In this document: in pieces, positions 17,606-25,815 of the stretch
Numbering within the stretch: the first letter of the stretch is position 1
Layout of the letters: each line of letters starts with the position of its first letter
Origin: a virus
DNA: 64,000 bases
Strand: one strand, 5' to 3'
Virus record (IMG/VR): IMGVR_UViG_3300012931_000001
Location: 1-64,000 of that record
Translations under genes and position numbers: made by a program
Notes under the pieces: generated by a model
Told to the model about the DNA's origin: nothing
What the model saw: only the letters and a program-made list of their open reading frames with translations
Databases searched by the model: none

Positions 17606-17869
17606 TTAGTGCTGCATATTAATGGGCTTTCCATCGGTTGATGCAACGGTGTATCTTTGGTCAACCGGAGGCCAATGAGTTGTAATCTGATTGTATGTCG
17701 GATAACCATCAGGCCAAGTGTTTGGCTTATTTTGCGCAATAGCTATTAGTCCAAAAAATTTTTCCAGCTCAATGTGCATCCTGACGATTTCTTTTTTCGT
17801 CAGCTTCATATACATGGAGAATTTTTCTTCGTCGGTCATTTCGACAACTCGACTGTAATTTATGTTCAT
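17606..17869 (-). CDS. Uncharacterised protein
   Basis: 87 residues. A helical first half (TDEEKFSMYMKLTKKEIVRMHIELEKFFGL) is followed by a Pro/Tyr/Trp-rich tail. No family recognised. It sits three bases after the next upstream gene and 10 before the glycosyltransferase. Confidence 0.6.
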   Translation of the reverse strand: MNINYSRVVEMTDEEKFSMYMKLTKKEIVRMHIELEKFFGLIAIAQNKPNTWPDGYPTYNQITTHWPPVDQRYTVASTDGKPINMQH

Positions 17870-17872
17870 ATT

Positions 17873-18166
17873 TTATTCTACAAAGTGTTGAGTAATATCA
17901 TATTGAGGTTTATCTGATTCAAAATAATCATCTTTAATTATATGCTCGGCTACCCAGTTATTCACTATACCATCCCCTTTTTGGATCGCATCAGCCTTTT
18001 CCTCAAATACGCCTTCGATGGTAGAATCGCAATCGTATCCTAGGCACACAGATAAAACAAATACACACCGGTGTGATCCAATTGTTATTATGGGAACCCC
18101 TTTTGTTATTCCAGAGGGTTTGTTTAATTGCTGCGTCAGCATTACATGTCTATGTTTTTTTTGCAA
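17873..18166 (-). CDS. Uncharacterised protein
   Basis: 97 residues from ATG 18166; an internal ATG at 18142 (MLTQQL) is an alternative start. The middle holds a hydrophobic strand segment (HRCVFVLSVCLGYDCD) and the C-terminal half is acidic. No family recognised. Confidence 0.5.
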   Translation of the reverse strand: MQKKHRHVMLTQQLNKPSGITKGVPIITIGSHRCVFVLSVCLGYDCDSTIEGVFEEKADAIQKGDGIVNNWVAEHIIKDDYFESDKPQYDITQHFVE

Positions 18167-18207
18167 AGTAAATAAATTAATCTTACATATTCAAATATAC
18201 TAATGCA

Positions 18208-18555
18208 TTATGGATAATCTAAACATACGACTCGTTTTTTGTATAATCCAAAATTAATAGGTTTTGTTTCGCCCCCTCTTACATCTTTTAAGTATTCTAA
18301 TTCTTCGCTTGTTGCATCCCTATCCAATGGCTCGCAATATTTTTGAATTTGTATTAATCCAAATAAAGAACAAAATAACGAAGGTGCTACTTTGTTTAAA
18401 AATTCAGGCATATTTTTAAACATTTTACAGTAATTCCGTTCAGACCAATTTGAATAACAACCATTTAAAAAATTCAAATGGTTACAAGTGAAGTTTGGTA
18501 TCTTAATCGCGTATATTTTAAGCCTAAATACTATTCTTGTTGCCCCTTTTTTCAT
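18208..18555 (-). CDS. Uncharacterised protein
   Basis: 115 residues, AT-rich and Cys/Asn/Phe-rich in the first half, with an acidic helix (ATSEELEYLKDVRGG) near residue 85. Base use is more AT-rich than the portal gene next to it, suggesting separate acquisition. No family recognised. Confidence 0.5.
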   Translation of the reverse strand: MKKGATRIVFRLKIYAIKIPNFTCNHLNFLNGCYSNWSERNYCKMFKNMPEFLNKVAPSLFCSLFGLIQIQKYCEPLDRDATSEELEYLKDVRGGETKPINFGLYKKRVVCLDYP

Positions 18556-18632
18556 ATATAGTTACAATTTTATTTCTACTTGTAGTCTGTAAACCTAAAT
18601 CCTTTCCTCTTTAGTTCCTATAGATTCTTGGA

Positions 18633-20192
18633 TTATTTAGCTTGATTGTTCGCTCCCTCCCCAGAATCTCCAGCCTCCTCCACGACAGTTGGATCGCTGG
18701 CCGCTGTCCGTTTAGCCTCAGCGTCTTTTACGGCTTCTTCTTTTGCGGCGGCCTCCTCGGCCTCTTTTCTCAGTCGCTCAATCTCCATCGGATTATTAAA
18801 CGGGATTTCTCCGGCGCCGGTTTCGACCGAAGTCAGTCCGGCGTTTTTGGACATACAGATGTTCGTAATTTCCTCCGTGATATTTTTCGGCACATACGGT
18901 TCAAGCAGGTATGTCATCTTTATTTTATTGAACTCGGAATCATTCTCGATTTTCGCAACCAATTCCTTGAATATCGAAATTAGGCGCATGAATGCTGGTC
19001 GCAATTCGGCAATCATGTTAGTACTCCATTGAACTTCGCGCCAGTATAGGTTGCGAATAAACGCGCCTGTGTTCTCCCCGGCTTTCAGTTCCTTTGGCTC
19101 GATAACCACGATACCCAACGTCTCCCAGAGCAGGTCGAGGTTTTTTTCCAAGTCTACGGTAAATGTATTGCTCGCGTCGGCAGGTTGCAGTATCTCAGCC
19201 TTTGCGTCGGTGGATTTTGCGGCGATGGTCTTCCCCATCTGCCCGACAGGCGGCAGGTTTAGAACTCCACCTGCGACGAAAAGAATCTGGTATGCAAAAT
19301 ACTTGTTGTTTTCGCCGAGGTCGGAGAGTATGCGTTCGACCCGTTCGATGCCGTCTTGACCCGGTCCCCAAACGACATCCGGTATCCGCCAGTACATGAC
19401 GGGGCATTGCGTTCCTCCGTGCGCTACATGACTTGTGTGCGTGAATCCATCCTCGGATTCGTCAAGGTTCTTTCCTTTCAGTATTTTAACGGCCTTATCC
19501 ACGAATTTCTGGAACTTTCCGGAAAAATCCTTCTGTATCCAAACGTCAATATATGTCGGCCCGTAAATTTCGACCGTCGTGACTCCTGCGACTTTCAACA
19601 TCCGGACAAAGACGTCTTTTCCATCCTCGTCCTTGGTCATGCAAAATACGTCGCCTTTTTCGTAGGAGAACACCTTGTATTGTACCACTCCGTTTTCGGC
19701 TGACAAGTAGATGGCTGCGTCGGCTGTCCCGAACAGAGCGCGCCCCCATGAGTTCAGCGCGTCGGTCATCCCTGCCATAGACCAATGACTCCTCAGCAAC
19801 GATACGCGATCGTCATTTTTCGGCTCCTTGCCCTCCGGCCCGAACCACATCTCGTTTCCGAACGTGTGCGTGACCTTGTGACGCAGGACGCCTTCCTGAA
19901 ATCCGACGGCGACTCGCTCCACGTCATCCCATCCGTCAGCGACGTTCACTTGGGAGGCGGCGTCGTAACGGAACTTCTGCCGCATGGATCGGTAAGTGCA
20001 ACTGTTGATTTTGTGGGCGGTAGGGATGAGTTCGTTCAGGAAATCCGATTGCTTGAGCTTATAGACGGTTCCGTTGTCGAAAACCATCTCCTCCGTATCA
20101 AGGGAGGAGCCTGCTTCCACCCTTGGGATGACGGTTCCCGGGGCGCGGCGCGTCCATACAGGTTTTTGCAGATAATCCCTGATTTTTGTCAT
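18633..20192 (-). CDS. Portal protein
   Basis: 519 residues from ATG 20192 (MTKIRDYLQK). Length, a mixed N-terminal region, a central stem-type helical region (about residues 300-410, including the R-N-L-Y-W-R-E segment), and an Ala/Glu-rich C-terminal tail (residues 470-519) fit a phage portal, the twelve-subunit ring through which DNA is packaged. It is the only large unassigned virion-type gene suited to the role. It is first in its leftward operon, behind a consensus promoter, and about 8 kb from the capsid gene, which is unusual. Confidence 0.7.
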   Translation of the reverse strand: MTKIRDYLQKPVWTRRAPGTVIPRVEAGSSLDTEEMVFDNGTVYKLKQSDFLNELIPTAHKINSCTYRSMRQKFRYDAASQVNVADGWDDVERVAVGFQEGVLRHKVTHTFGNEMWFGPEGKEPKNDDRVSLLRSHWSMAGMTDALNSWGRALFGTADAAIYLSAENGVVQYKVFSYEKGDVFCMTKDEDGKDVFVRMLKVAGVTTVEIYGPTYIDVWIQKDFSGKFQKFVDKAVKILKGKNLDESEDGFTHTSHVAHGGTQCPVMYWRIPDVVWGPGQDGIERVERILSDLGENNKYFAYQILFVAGGVLNLPPVGQMGKTIAAKSTDAKAEILQPADASNTFTVDLEKNLDLLWETLGIVVIEPKELKAGENTGAFIRNLYWREVQWSTNMIAELRPAFMRLISIFKELVAKIENDSEFNKIKMTYLLEPYVPKNITEEITNICMSKNAGLTSVETGAGEIPFNNPMEIERLRKEAEEAAAKEEAVKDAEAKRTAASDPTVVEEAGDSGEGANNQAK

Positions 20193-20211
20193 ATCGGAGG
20201 TGAAATTATGG

Positions 20212-20243
20212 CAAATATAATCGTAAAAAATAACAAATGCAAA
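20212..20243 (-). promoter_or_regulatory. Promoter for the portal operon
   Basis: TTTG (20243-20240), exactly 20 bases, then TATATTTG (20219-20212) on the minus strand: a complete match to the Bacteroides primary sigma factor consensus. It is divergent from the early rightward promoter. Confidence 0.75.
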
Positions 20244-20259
20244 AAATAAATGGGAAAAT

Positions 20260-20275
20260 GTTTGGATATACAAGT
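20260..20275. promoter_or_regulatory. Operator-like site matching the origin-region palindrome
   Basis: Thirteen of 16 bases equal the perfect palindrome found twice at 47117-47132 and 47180-47195; the right half ATATACAAGT is identical. The site covers the -33 TTTG of the early rightward promoter, as an operator would. Confidence 0.5.
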
Positions 20276-20292
20276 GTTAAGTGTTACATTTG
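20261..20292 (+). promoter_or_regulatory. Early rightward promoter
   Basis: TTTG (20261-20264), 20 bases, TACATTTG (20285-20292): a full match to TTTG-N20-TAnnTTTG. It drives the 20.3-30.4 kb operon; the first ATG is at 20327. Confidence 0.75.
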
Positions 20293-20326
20293 TGGTGTTG
20301 AATTTATAAACTTAATACTTTGATTT

Positions 20327-20677
20327 ATGGAAAAAGAAAAAGGTGAAAAAATGGTCACAATTACGCTGAGTGAATACGAGCAGCTAAAAAAGTATGCGGA
20401 AAAATTTAAAAATGCGGATGTTATAATGGAGCCGGCTTACTTCGAAGGGTGCGGAATAAAACTTGTTAATGTCAACATTTGCATTGCTGACGAGGGGCCA
20501 TCCTTTATGAGGGCAAAAGATCTATTTGAGATAATGAAATCTCAGACAAACTTGCAAGCATCCGAACTTAAGAGTAAAGATGTGGAAATAAACAACCTAC
20601 GATCCGAGAACCGAAATATCCAATCCATGTCATGGTTCGATTTCAAGGTTTACAAACACAATAAAAAATTCAAATAA
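20327..20677 (+). CDS. Uncharacterised protein, first gene of the early operon
   Basis: 116 residues. It begins with a charged segment and a strand-plus-helix motif (MVTITLSEYEQLKKYAEKF) and has a coiled-coil stretch at about 75-100. The ITLSEYEQL segment resembles N-terminal parts of small phage proteins of unknown role. First after the promoter at 20261; its stop overlaps the next start by one base. Confidence 0.65.
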   Translation: MEKEKGEKMVTITLSEYEQLKKYAEKFKNADVIMEPAYFEGCGIKLVNVNICIADEGPSFMRAKDLFEIMKSQTNLQASELKSKDVEINNLRSENRNIQSMSWFDFKVYKHNKKFK

Positions 20678-20928
20678 TGCTACCGGATGCATATCCAATT
20701 ACATGTTACCGAGGGCAATTTGATCCGAATATTAAGGATTATTCAGGGTCGGAAGAAAGAGTGGATATTATCTCAACAGGGCACGGGGATGACTTTTCCC
20801 TTTATTCCGCATTAAAAACGGCTGGAATCATCCCTATAAATACAGACCCAAGGGTGGATAACACATACTGGGGTAGAATTAAAATATTAAATGAAAATGT
20901 AGCTACTAAAATTTTAATAAAAAAATAA
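20677..20928 (+). CDS. Uncharacterised protein
   Basis: 83 residues, coupled to the previous gene (TAATG overlap). Acidic, with an Asp/Ser-rich centre and a strand-rich C-terminus. No family recognised. Confidence 0.55.
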   Translation: MLPDAYPITCYRGQFDPNIKDYSGSEERVDIISTGHGDDFSLYSALKTAGIIPINTDPRVDNTYWGRIKILNENVATKILIKK

Positions 20929-20930
20929 TT

Positions 20931-21074
20931 ATGAAAACAAACAAATCTTTAAGGTATTTAGGTTCGGCTATACTTGTTATATCACTTGTCTCTGCGTGGT
21001 GCTTCTATGACTGGAAACTTGCTATAATACTTTTCCTTGCTTTAGCCGGAAATAACTTAGAACAAAACCACTAA
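20931..21074 (+). CDS. Small membrane protein
   Basis: 47 residues with a basic N-terminus (MKTNKSLRY) and two short hydrophobic stretches (LGSAILVISLVSAW and LAIILFLALAG), probably one hairpin or a single long membrane segment. Role unknown. Confidence 0.5.
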   Translation: MKTNKSLRYLGSAILVISLVSAWCFYDWKLAIILFLALAGNNLEQNH

Positions 21075-21089
21075 GCCAAAAATAAAAGA

Positions 21090-21296
21090 ATGAATAAACC
21101 AACCATCGATCAATTATTCGTCGATAAGGAGAACGCAAAAATGCAGATAGGTGAAATTTTGTCAATCCTTGGAGCGAAATATCCAGGATTCAGAATTGAG
21201 TGTACGAGTTATACAGAAGAATATTACTCTGAAGGCGGACAAACAATTGCCGTAGCCTATGTGGTTGACATAAAAATGGAATCTAAAGATAAATAA
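21090..21296 (+). CDS. Uncharacterised protein
   Basis: 68 residues: an N-terminal helix, then an alpha/beta pattern ending in a strand (IAVAYVVDIKME). It looks like a small compact domain. No family recognised. Confidence 0.55.
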   Translation: MNKPTIDQLFVDKENAKMQIGEILSILGAKYPGFRIECTSYTEEYYSEGGQTIAVAYVVDIKMESKDK

Positions 21297-21308
21297 TAAT
21301 TGAATAGT

Positions 21309-21479
21309 ATGGACGGAAACAAGTGCGAAAATTGCGGATGCGGAGAATACAAGGAGGTCTCAGAAACCTATTTCGAAGTTATCAATCCAAATGGAGAATT
21401 CGTAAAAGGATACTGCGGGGTCGTTAGCGTTCAAAAAAACAAGAACTATTATGCGGTGCCCAATGTGTGGGCACGTTAA
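21309..21479 (+). CDS. Small cysteine-motif protein
   Basis: 56 residues with an N-terminal C-x2-C-G-C-G motif (residues 6-11) and one more Cys at the centre; a half zinc ribbon or metal-binding knuckle. No family recognised. Confidence 0.5.
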   Translation: MDGNKCENCGCGEYKEVSETYFEVINPNGEFVKGYCGVVSVQKNKNYYAVPNVWAR

Positions 21480-21515
21480 AGGACAGAAAATTATATCACT
21501 TTAAAATCAAGTAGA

Positions 21516-22040
21516 ATGAAAAGCAAATGGATTGAATTTATCGAATGGGCAATACCGAATGCGGAAGAAAGAGAAGCGTTCCGAGTATATGTAAAAAATG
21601 CGGTTACAGGGGTGAAAAACGAGAAGGCGCTAATACTGCTTGGGTCTGGCATGAATGGGAAAAGCGTGCTGGCGCGTATTCTTTGCTCTGTAATTAGTGA
21701 CACCAAGACTTATGACCCATGTTTCTGCGAGGATTCAGACAATTTTGAAGACATTAGTAAAAATAAACTTATTTTTATTGACGGATATGATGGGCATTCA
21801 TACTGCGGATTATTACAAAATATGATTAACGGAAGTCCTGTGATGTGCAGAATGGATGATGGAGTCTATAATACCACCTGGCCCGATGTGATAGTTGTCG
21901 CAAATAGTATAAAGTCCGAGGGTCTACTCCGCCGGTGTTCCGTCACCAATATGCCAAATGTCCCAGAAGCCCCCAATCCAAATTTGGTTGCCGAATTAAT
22001 GGAATGCGCAGACGAAATAAGAGACTATTTTCTCAACTAA
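21516..22040 (+). CDS. Compact SF3-like ATPase
   Basis: 174 residues, essentially only an ATPase core: Walker A GSGMNGKS at 43-50, Walker B KLIFIDGYDG at about 83-92, a sensor-type Asn in IVVANS (about 127-132) and a basic pair LLRRCSV as a candidate arginine finger. This matches superfamily 3 helicases (viral D5 and P4 alpha type) but is far shorter than the 450-500 residues usual for them, lacking the N-terminal D5 part. A full-length SF3 helicase is at 35858-37315. It could be a stand-alone helicase core, a modulator of the large one, or an initiator. Confidence 0.7.
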   Translation: MKSKWIEFIEWAIPNAEEREAFRVYVKNAVTGVKNEKALILLGSGMNGKSVLARILCSVISDTKTYDPCFCEDSDNFEDISKNKLIFIDGYDGHSYCGLLQNMINGSPVMCRMDDGVYNTTWPDVIVVANSIKSEGLLRRCSVTNMPNVPEAPNPNLVAELMECADEIRDYFLN

Positions 22041-22051
22041 AATAAAAAACT

Positions 22052-22492
22052 ATGTCATTATTTAAAAAGAAAAACGAAGTAACGCTCGACCTGAAACTCG
22101 GTAAAGAGGTCGTCTATCGCGTGACGATCACCAAAACCTACGTGCAGATCGAATCCGCATCGAAAGACTGGCAGGTACAGTATTCTCTCGCCACAATGGA
22201 GGCGGGTCTGGTCAATTCGTTCATAGTAAACGCAGATTTATCAGGATTAACAGCGTGGGTGCGTATCCAATCAATGATGCGCGTAGAGGTTCGGTACTTA
22301 ACTTTGTCGGAATATCGTGTTAAGCGATTCATTGAGCTGTTCCCAAAAAAATGTGCGGAAATCGAAGCTGCGGTTAAGTCCGGACAAAAGAAACAATCCG
22401 ATGCCGAGATTTTGGCCGAGGAAAAAGTGCTGTCGGAAAAGACAGCGGAAAGCATAAAAGAATTGGAAACGATTAAAAAGAAGAAGAAATGA
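22052..22492 (+). CDS. Uncharacterised protein
   Basis: 146 residues. A strand-rich N-terminal domain (residues 8-90) is followed by a lysine/glutamate helical tail ending KKKKK. The tail suggests nucleic-acid contact. No family recognised. Overlaps the next gene by four bases. Confidence 0.6.
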   Translation: MSLFKKKNEVTLDLKLGKEVVYRVTITKTYVQIESASKDWQVQYSLATMEAGLVNSFIVNADLSGLTAWVRIQSMMRVEVRYLTLSEYRVKRFIELFPKKCAEIEAAVKSGQKKQSDAEILAEEKVLSEKTAESIKELETIKKKKK

Positions 22493-22953
22493 GCAAACAA
22501 AATATTATTGAGAAAATCAAGAATCTACTGATTTCAAATTCCCGCAGCGATGGGTTTCATTGGATGATTGAAGATGATGTTTACGACAAGGTCGCTACGG
22601 AAATTGCTAATATTTATCCGGATATAAATTCGGCGATTGAATTGGTGGCCGATGAAAGAAGGCGGCAGATTGAAGCGGAGGGATGGAGTTTAGAAGCAGA
22701 TACCCTCGATAATAAAAATGAGGAGCTCGCCTTGGCCGCAGCATGTTATTCCTTGCCAGATAGAAATAGATTTGTTGCGAATAGGTCTATGGGTGGGAAT
22801 AGCGTCACTCCAGATTTTTGGCCGTGGCTTAAAGCGTGGTGGAAACCTACTCCTAATGATCGAATCCGTGAACTTGTAAAAGCGGGTGCGTTGATCGTTG
22901 CTGAAATCGAACGTCTGCAAAGAATAGAGGAAATTAAAAATAAAAAGAAATGA
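22489..22953 (+). CDS. Conserved phage protein (ERRRQ-EGW type)
   Basis: 154 residues with ELVADERRRQIEAEGW near residue 45 and WWKPTPNDRIRELVKAGALIVAEIERL near the end. The pattern of E-R-x-R-Q, E-G-W, N-x-E-L-A-x-A-A and W-W-x-P occurs in a widespread phage family of unknown function, sometimes compared with MazG-like or dNTP hydrolases. The acidic helices would suit metal binding but no activity is shown. Confidence 0.6.
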   Translation: MSKQNIIEKIKNLLISNSRSDGFHWMIEDDVYDKVATEIANIYPDINSAIELVADERRRQIEAEGWSLEADTLDNKNEELALAAACYSLPDRNRFVANRSMGGNSVTPDFWPWLKAWWKPTPNDRIRELVKAGALIVAEIERLQRIEEIKNKKK

Positions 22954-23120
22954 AAACAATTTACGATTTGGAATTACACGAAACAATGACAGTCGAGGGC
23001 TGCATGGTGGTTATGAGGGTTGCAAGCGGGTGGCTCTACGATATTTGGGATTATGAAAACCAACAATATAAGCAGGGTGTATTTGTTCCATTTGACAATA
23101 ACTTTGCAATCAAGTCATGA
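22950..23120 (+). CDS. Uncharacterised small protein
   Basis: 56 residues, coupled to both neighbours by four-base overlaps. Beta-rich with several aromatic residues (WLYDIWDYENQQY). No family recognised. Confidence 0.55.
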   Translation: MKTIYDLELHETMTVEGCMVVMRVASGWLYDIWDYENQQYKQGVFVPFDNNFAIKS

Positions 23121-23305
23121 CCCGCACAGAATTAGCAGCAGAATTGAACCGGCTCGCCAAGGATGGTGAATTGGTTTCGGTCGAAGGGTTTCGGTACGCG
23201 AATCACATCTCGCGCACTACGGCATCGAAAAGATTGTCGGATGAAAACATCTGGCTCAGGGTGTATATTGAGGATCGGGTATTTTACTTAAAAAACAAAG
23301 AATAA
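23117..23305 (+). CDS. Small HTH-like protein
   Basis: 62 residues reading like a short winged or MerR-type helix-turn-helix: helix at 3-15, ISRTTASKRLSDENIW as recognition helix region, then strands RVYIEDRVFYL. It may be a transcription or excision factor; not confirmed. Confidence 0.5.
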   Translation: MTRTELAAELNRLAKDGELVSVEGFRYANHISRTTASKRLSDENIWLRVYIEDRVFYLKNKE

Positions 23306-23307
23306 TT

Positions 23308-23838
23308 ATGACACACTACAGAACAGGAGGCAAGCTAACTCATTGTGGATGTGAGATTTTACCACAAGGTAACGATATAGAATATCTCGTTATCCGCGAA
23401 ATTAAATTCAAGGCCGAGGAAGAAGTTGGAGGTCGCACAGAAAAAGGAGTCTGGGTCGCATATTTTGAGCCAAACCCCTACACAAATCTGCCGATGATCC
23501 TCAATTCGACCAATAGAAAAAGGCTCTTCAAGCTATCCGGAAACGAGAATATCGACGAACTCAAAAACTACCCCGTCCGTCTGACAAAGGAAAAATGCAA
23601 GGACGCAACGGATGGCGGAGAAACCGTCGGGCTGCGCATATCGAAAATTCCAGCAAAAAAACAGACCGTCGCCCCAAAAGCAAAACCAACCTTGACCGAC
23701 GAAAAATTCGACAGTGCGGTTGAGTTTCTGAAAACCAAATCTATGGATGATTTGCGCGCTCATTACGTGATCTCAGAGGAGATGGAAAAACGGCTGATGG
23801 AAAAAGGGGAGGATTTAACGCAGGAGGTGAAGGAATGA
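23308..23838 (+). CDS. Uncharacterised protein near recombination genes
   Basis: 176 residues. An N-terminal beta domain with C-G-C (residues 13-15) and a strand-rich core, a Lys/Pro linker (about 108-120) and a helical C-terminus. It lies upstream of the YqaJ-type exonuclease and may be linked to DNA recombination by position only. Confidence 0.55.
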   Translation: MTHYRTGGKLTHCGCEILPQGNDIEYLVIREIKFKAEEEVGGRTEKGVWVAYFEPNPYTNLPMILNSTNRKRLFKLSGNENIDELKNYPVRLTKEKCKDATDGGETVGLRISKIPAKKQTVAPKAKPTLTDEKFDSAVEFLKTKSMDDLRAHYVISEEMEKRLMEKGEDLTQEVKE

Positions 23839-24107
23839 AATACTTAATCATACCAATATGCCGCATTGTCACCCTTCCGGTTGTGGTCGCTATTTCGCTG
23901 TTTGCACTTATTGGGTATCTTCTTGTCTCATTATGGAATTGTAATTTTGAACCACTATTGTGGCTTATCGAGGATGACGGCGTAAGTGATAAATTTTGGA
24001 GATCAGATGAATATAGGATGTCCGGAGGAAAGGTTGGGTACTGCTACAAGACGTTCTGGCATTATTTAGTATATAAGAAGACCTACGGAAATGAAAAAGC
24101 CATTTAA
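23835..24107 (+). CDS. Membrane protein
   Basis: 90 residues with one strong membrane segment near residues 10-35 (VVVAISLFALIGYLLVSL) and an aromatic-rich soluble tail. Role unknown; early membrane proteins often act in superinfection exclusion (inference). Confidence 0.5.
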   Translation: MKYLIIPICRIVTLPVVVAISLFALIGYLLVSLWNCNFEPLLWLIEDDGVSDKFWRSDEYRMSGGKVGYCYKTFWHYLVYKKTYGNEKAI

Positions 24108-24309
24108 AATATCGTCGCAATCGCTCTGTAATTTTACAGAGGCTGGAGTTCCATTTGCCACAATGCTCGCCGCCAGTCTCGGTATATCCATTGCTGAACT
24201 TCAGGAGAAAATCAAGAACGGAGAAATATATGTCGTTTGCAAGAAAAAATCACCATTTAAAAAATTTATATCATGGATAAAACGAAGGGGTCGATCGAAG
24301 AGCGCGTAG
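24091..24309 (+). CDS. Uncharacterised small basic protein
   Basis: 72 residues overlapping the previous gene by 17 bases. A helix-turn-helix-like centre (FATMLAASLGISIAELQEKI) is followed by a strongly basic tail (SWIKRRGRSKSA). It may bind DNA. Confidence 0.5.
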   Translation: MKKPFKISSQSLCNFTEAGVPFATMLAASLGISIAELQEKIKNGEIYVVCKKKSPFKKFISWIKRRGRSKSA

Positions 24310-24407
24310 AGATACTCGAAAAACAGCGCAAATACTTTATAGTAAAGGCGGGCATAAATAGCAAGATTGTAAAAAATCTAACTGAAAAAATAAAAAACTT
24401 GAAATAA
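24273..24407 (+). CDS. Small coiled-coil protein
   Basis: 44 residues, K/E-rich helical throughout (SIEERVEILEKQ). It overlaps the previous gene by 37 bases in another frame. Short but with typical A-rich leader before its ATG. Confidence 0.4.
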   Translation: MDKTKGSIEERVEILEKQRKYFIVKAGINSKIVKNLTEKIKNLK

Positions 24408-24429
24408 AATAACTTTAATCAAAAATGAC

Positions 24430-24567
24430 ATGTGTAGAGATAAATCAAGGCTCAGTGGCGCGGTTAAGTGTATTTATTCCCTAACGGATAGTAAAATGTT
24501 CTGGCTTATATTTGGATTGGTGTTGATTGGTTTCTTCATTGGCGCTTGTTTTATATTAAAAAACTAA
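24430..24567 (+). CDS. Small single-span membrane protein
   Basis: 45 residues: basic N-terminus and one membrane helix (MFWLIFGLVLIGFFIGAC) at 23-40. An internal ATG at 24496 would give only the membrane segment. Role unknown. Confidence 0.4.
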   Translation: MCRDKSRLSGAVKCIYSLTDSKMFWLIFGLVLIGFFIGACFILKN

Positions 24568-24580
24568 AATTATTTATATC

Positions 24581-25390
24581 ATGGATGAAAAAGAACGTCC
24601 GAGAATGGACGAAAAAGAACGCCTCTGGCATATTAAAAAGATAGGTAAATTCTCAGCAAGTTGCGCAAAAGACTTAATGTCGGCAAGCGGAAAATGGATT
24701 GAAGGGAATATTGACTACCTCTATGAAATACAGCAACAGCGATTGACCGATGAGCCCGAGCCGCCCATTTTTGCCCGTCCAATGCAATTAGGGACGGAAA
24801 ATGAGCCATACGCTATCGGATGGGCGGAAGAAAATTACCCAGACATGATAATCTTGAATTGCGACAAGGATTTCACGGAAAAGATTTTCGAGGAAACGGA
24901 TTTCAATTACGGGGCAAGTCCTGATGCGTTTATCATGTGTCCTGACTTTGAGGCTATTGAAAAGCCACTATCCTATAATGTCGAATTTAAAAACCTGATC
25001 CAAGCTCTTCTTGAGGTGAAGTGCGTTATCGGTCGCAAAATGACCAATCGTTATTTCTCCCCAACGCTTCCGTTTGAGGAAAAGCGGATGATGGCGTTAA
25101 AGGAACACGGTTGGCAGATGGCCGGGCAGTTGTTGGCCTACCCGTATATTCATAAAATATACCTTCTGAAGTATCTTCCTCAACTTGAAGACCTTCAGAT
25201 AGAGTTATGCAGCCCGACGGGAAATCTACGGGGAATATTCGACCCTGCGCGAGGCCTGATGTTTGAATATTCACGCGTGGAACTTTCCATGATGATCGGG
25301 CAGGTCGAGCAGCGCGTCCGTTTTGCCGATGCGTATTTGAAATCAGGGAAGGATTTGGAAAAAATAAATGAAATAAAAACAAATGTATGA
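24581..25390 (+). CDS. YqaJ-like viral recombinase exonuclease
   Basis: 269 residues of the lambda-exonuclease/YqaJ PD-(D/E)xK type. An N-terminal GKFSAS-x-A-x2-L segment (about 22-32) is followed by MQLGTENEPYA, the catalytic Asp in YGASPDAF (about 111-117), the E-x-K in LLEVKC (about 144-149) and GWQMAGQLLAY. Such enzymes chew 5' strands for single-strand annealing recombination. The N-terminal DEKER segment is duplicated (MDEKERPRMDEKERL). A partner annealing protein is not obvious; the coiled-coil gene at 25980 is in the usual place. Confidence 0.8.
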   Translation: MDEKERPRMDEKERLWHIKKIGKFSASCAKDLMSASGKWIEGNIDYLYEIQQQRLTDEPEPPIFARPMQLGTENEPYAIGWAEENYPDMIILNCDKDFTEKIFEETDFNYGASPDAFIMCPDFEAIEKPLSYNVEFKNLIQALLEVKCVIGRKMTNRYFSPTLPFEEKRMMALKEHGWQMAGQLLAYPYIHKIYLLKYLPQLEDLQIELCSPTGNLRGIFDPARGLMFEYSRVELSMMIGQVEQRVRFADAYLKSGKDLEKINEIKTNV

Positions 25391-25812
25391 TACAGGCAAG
25401 AGAGCTTAGACTTGGGAATTATATCAATAATCTATTTGGCCCTGATTTTTATTTTAGGGTTGATGAAATAAGGCCAGAACAAGGGTTTTGGCTTCTAATA
25501 CAATATAAAGATTTTAACTACGAATGCCCTTTTAGGAGTGATTCATCTCTTGAGCTAAGATCGAATCAAGCGTCACCAATAAGCCTAACCCACAGACTAC
25601 TGACGGAATCGTGTGGATTTATATGTCAAGATATAGGGCAGTATTCGCATGAAAAATTAAATAGGGTGGTTCTTGATATAAATACACAAATAAATGAAAA
25701 TTCACCAGATAGTGATGACGATATTGTCTATTTGAGCATACCAAAAAGCCTTCACCAGCTTCAAAATCTTTATTATGCCTTAACTGGCGAAGAATTAAAA
25801 ATAAACTTTTAA
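25387..25812 (+). CDS. Conserved Bacteroidetes phage protein
   Basis: 141 residues of a pattern common in Bacteroides phages: an N-terminal ARELRLGNYI, a central SPISLTHRLLTESCGF and a C-terminal LHQLQNLYYALTGEEL. Function unknown. Overlaps the exonuclease stop by four bases. Confidence 0.65.
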   Translation: MIQARELRLGNYINNLFGPDFYFRVDEIRPEQGFWLLIQYKDFNYECPFRSDSSLELRSNQASPISLTHRLLTESCGFICQDIGQYSHEKLNRVVLDINTQINENSPDSDDDIVYLSIPKSLHQLQNLYYALTGEELKINF

Positions 25813-25815
25813 AAA

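Noticed and set aside
24425-24484. 19-codon frame MTCVEINQ
   Set aside because: The overlapping 45-codon frame from 24430 with a membrane segment is a better candidate.
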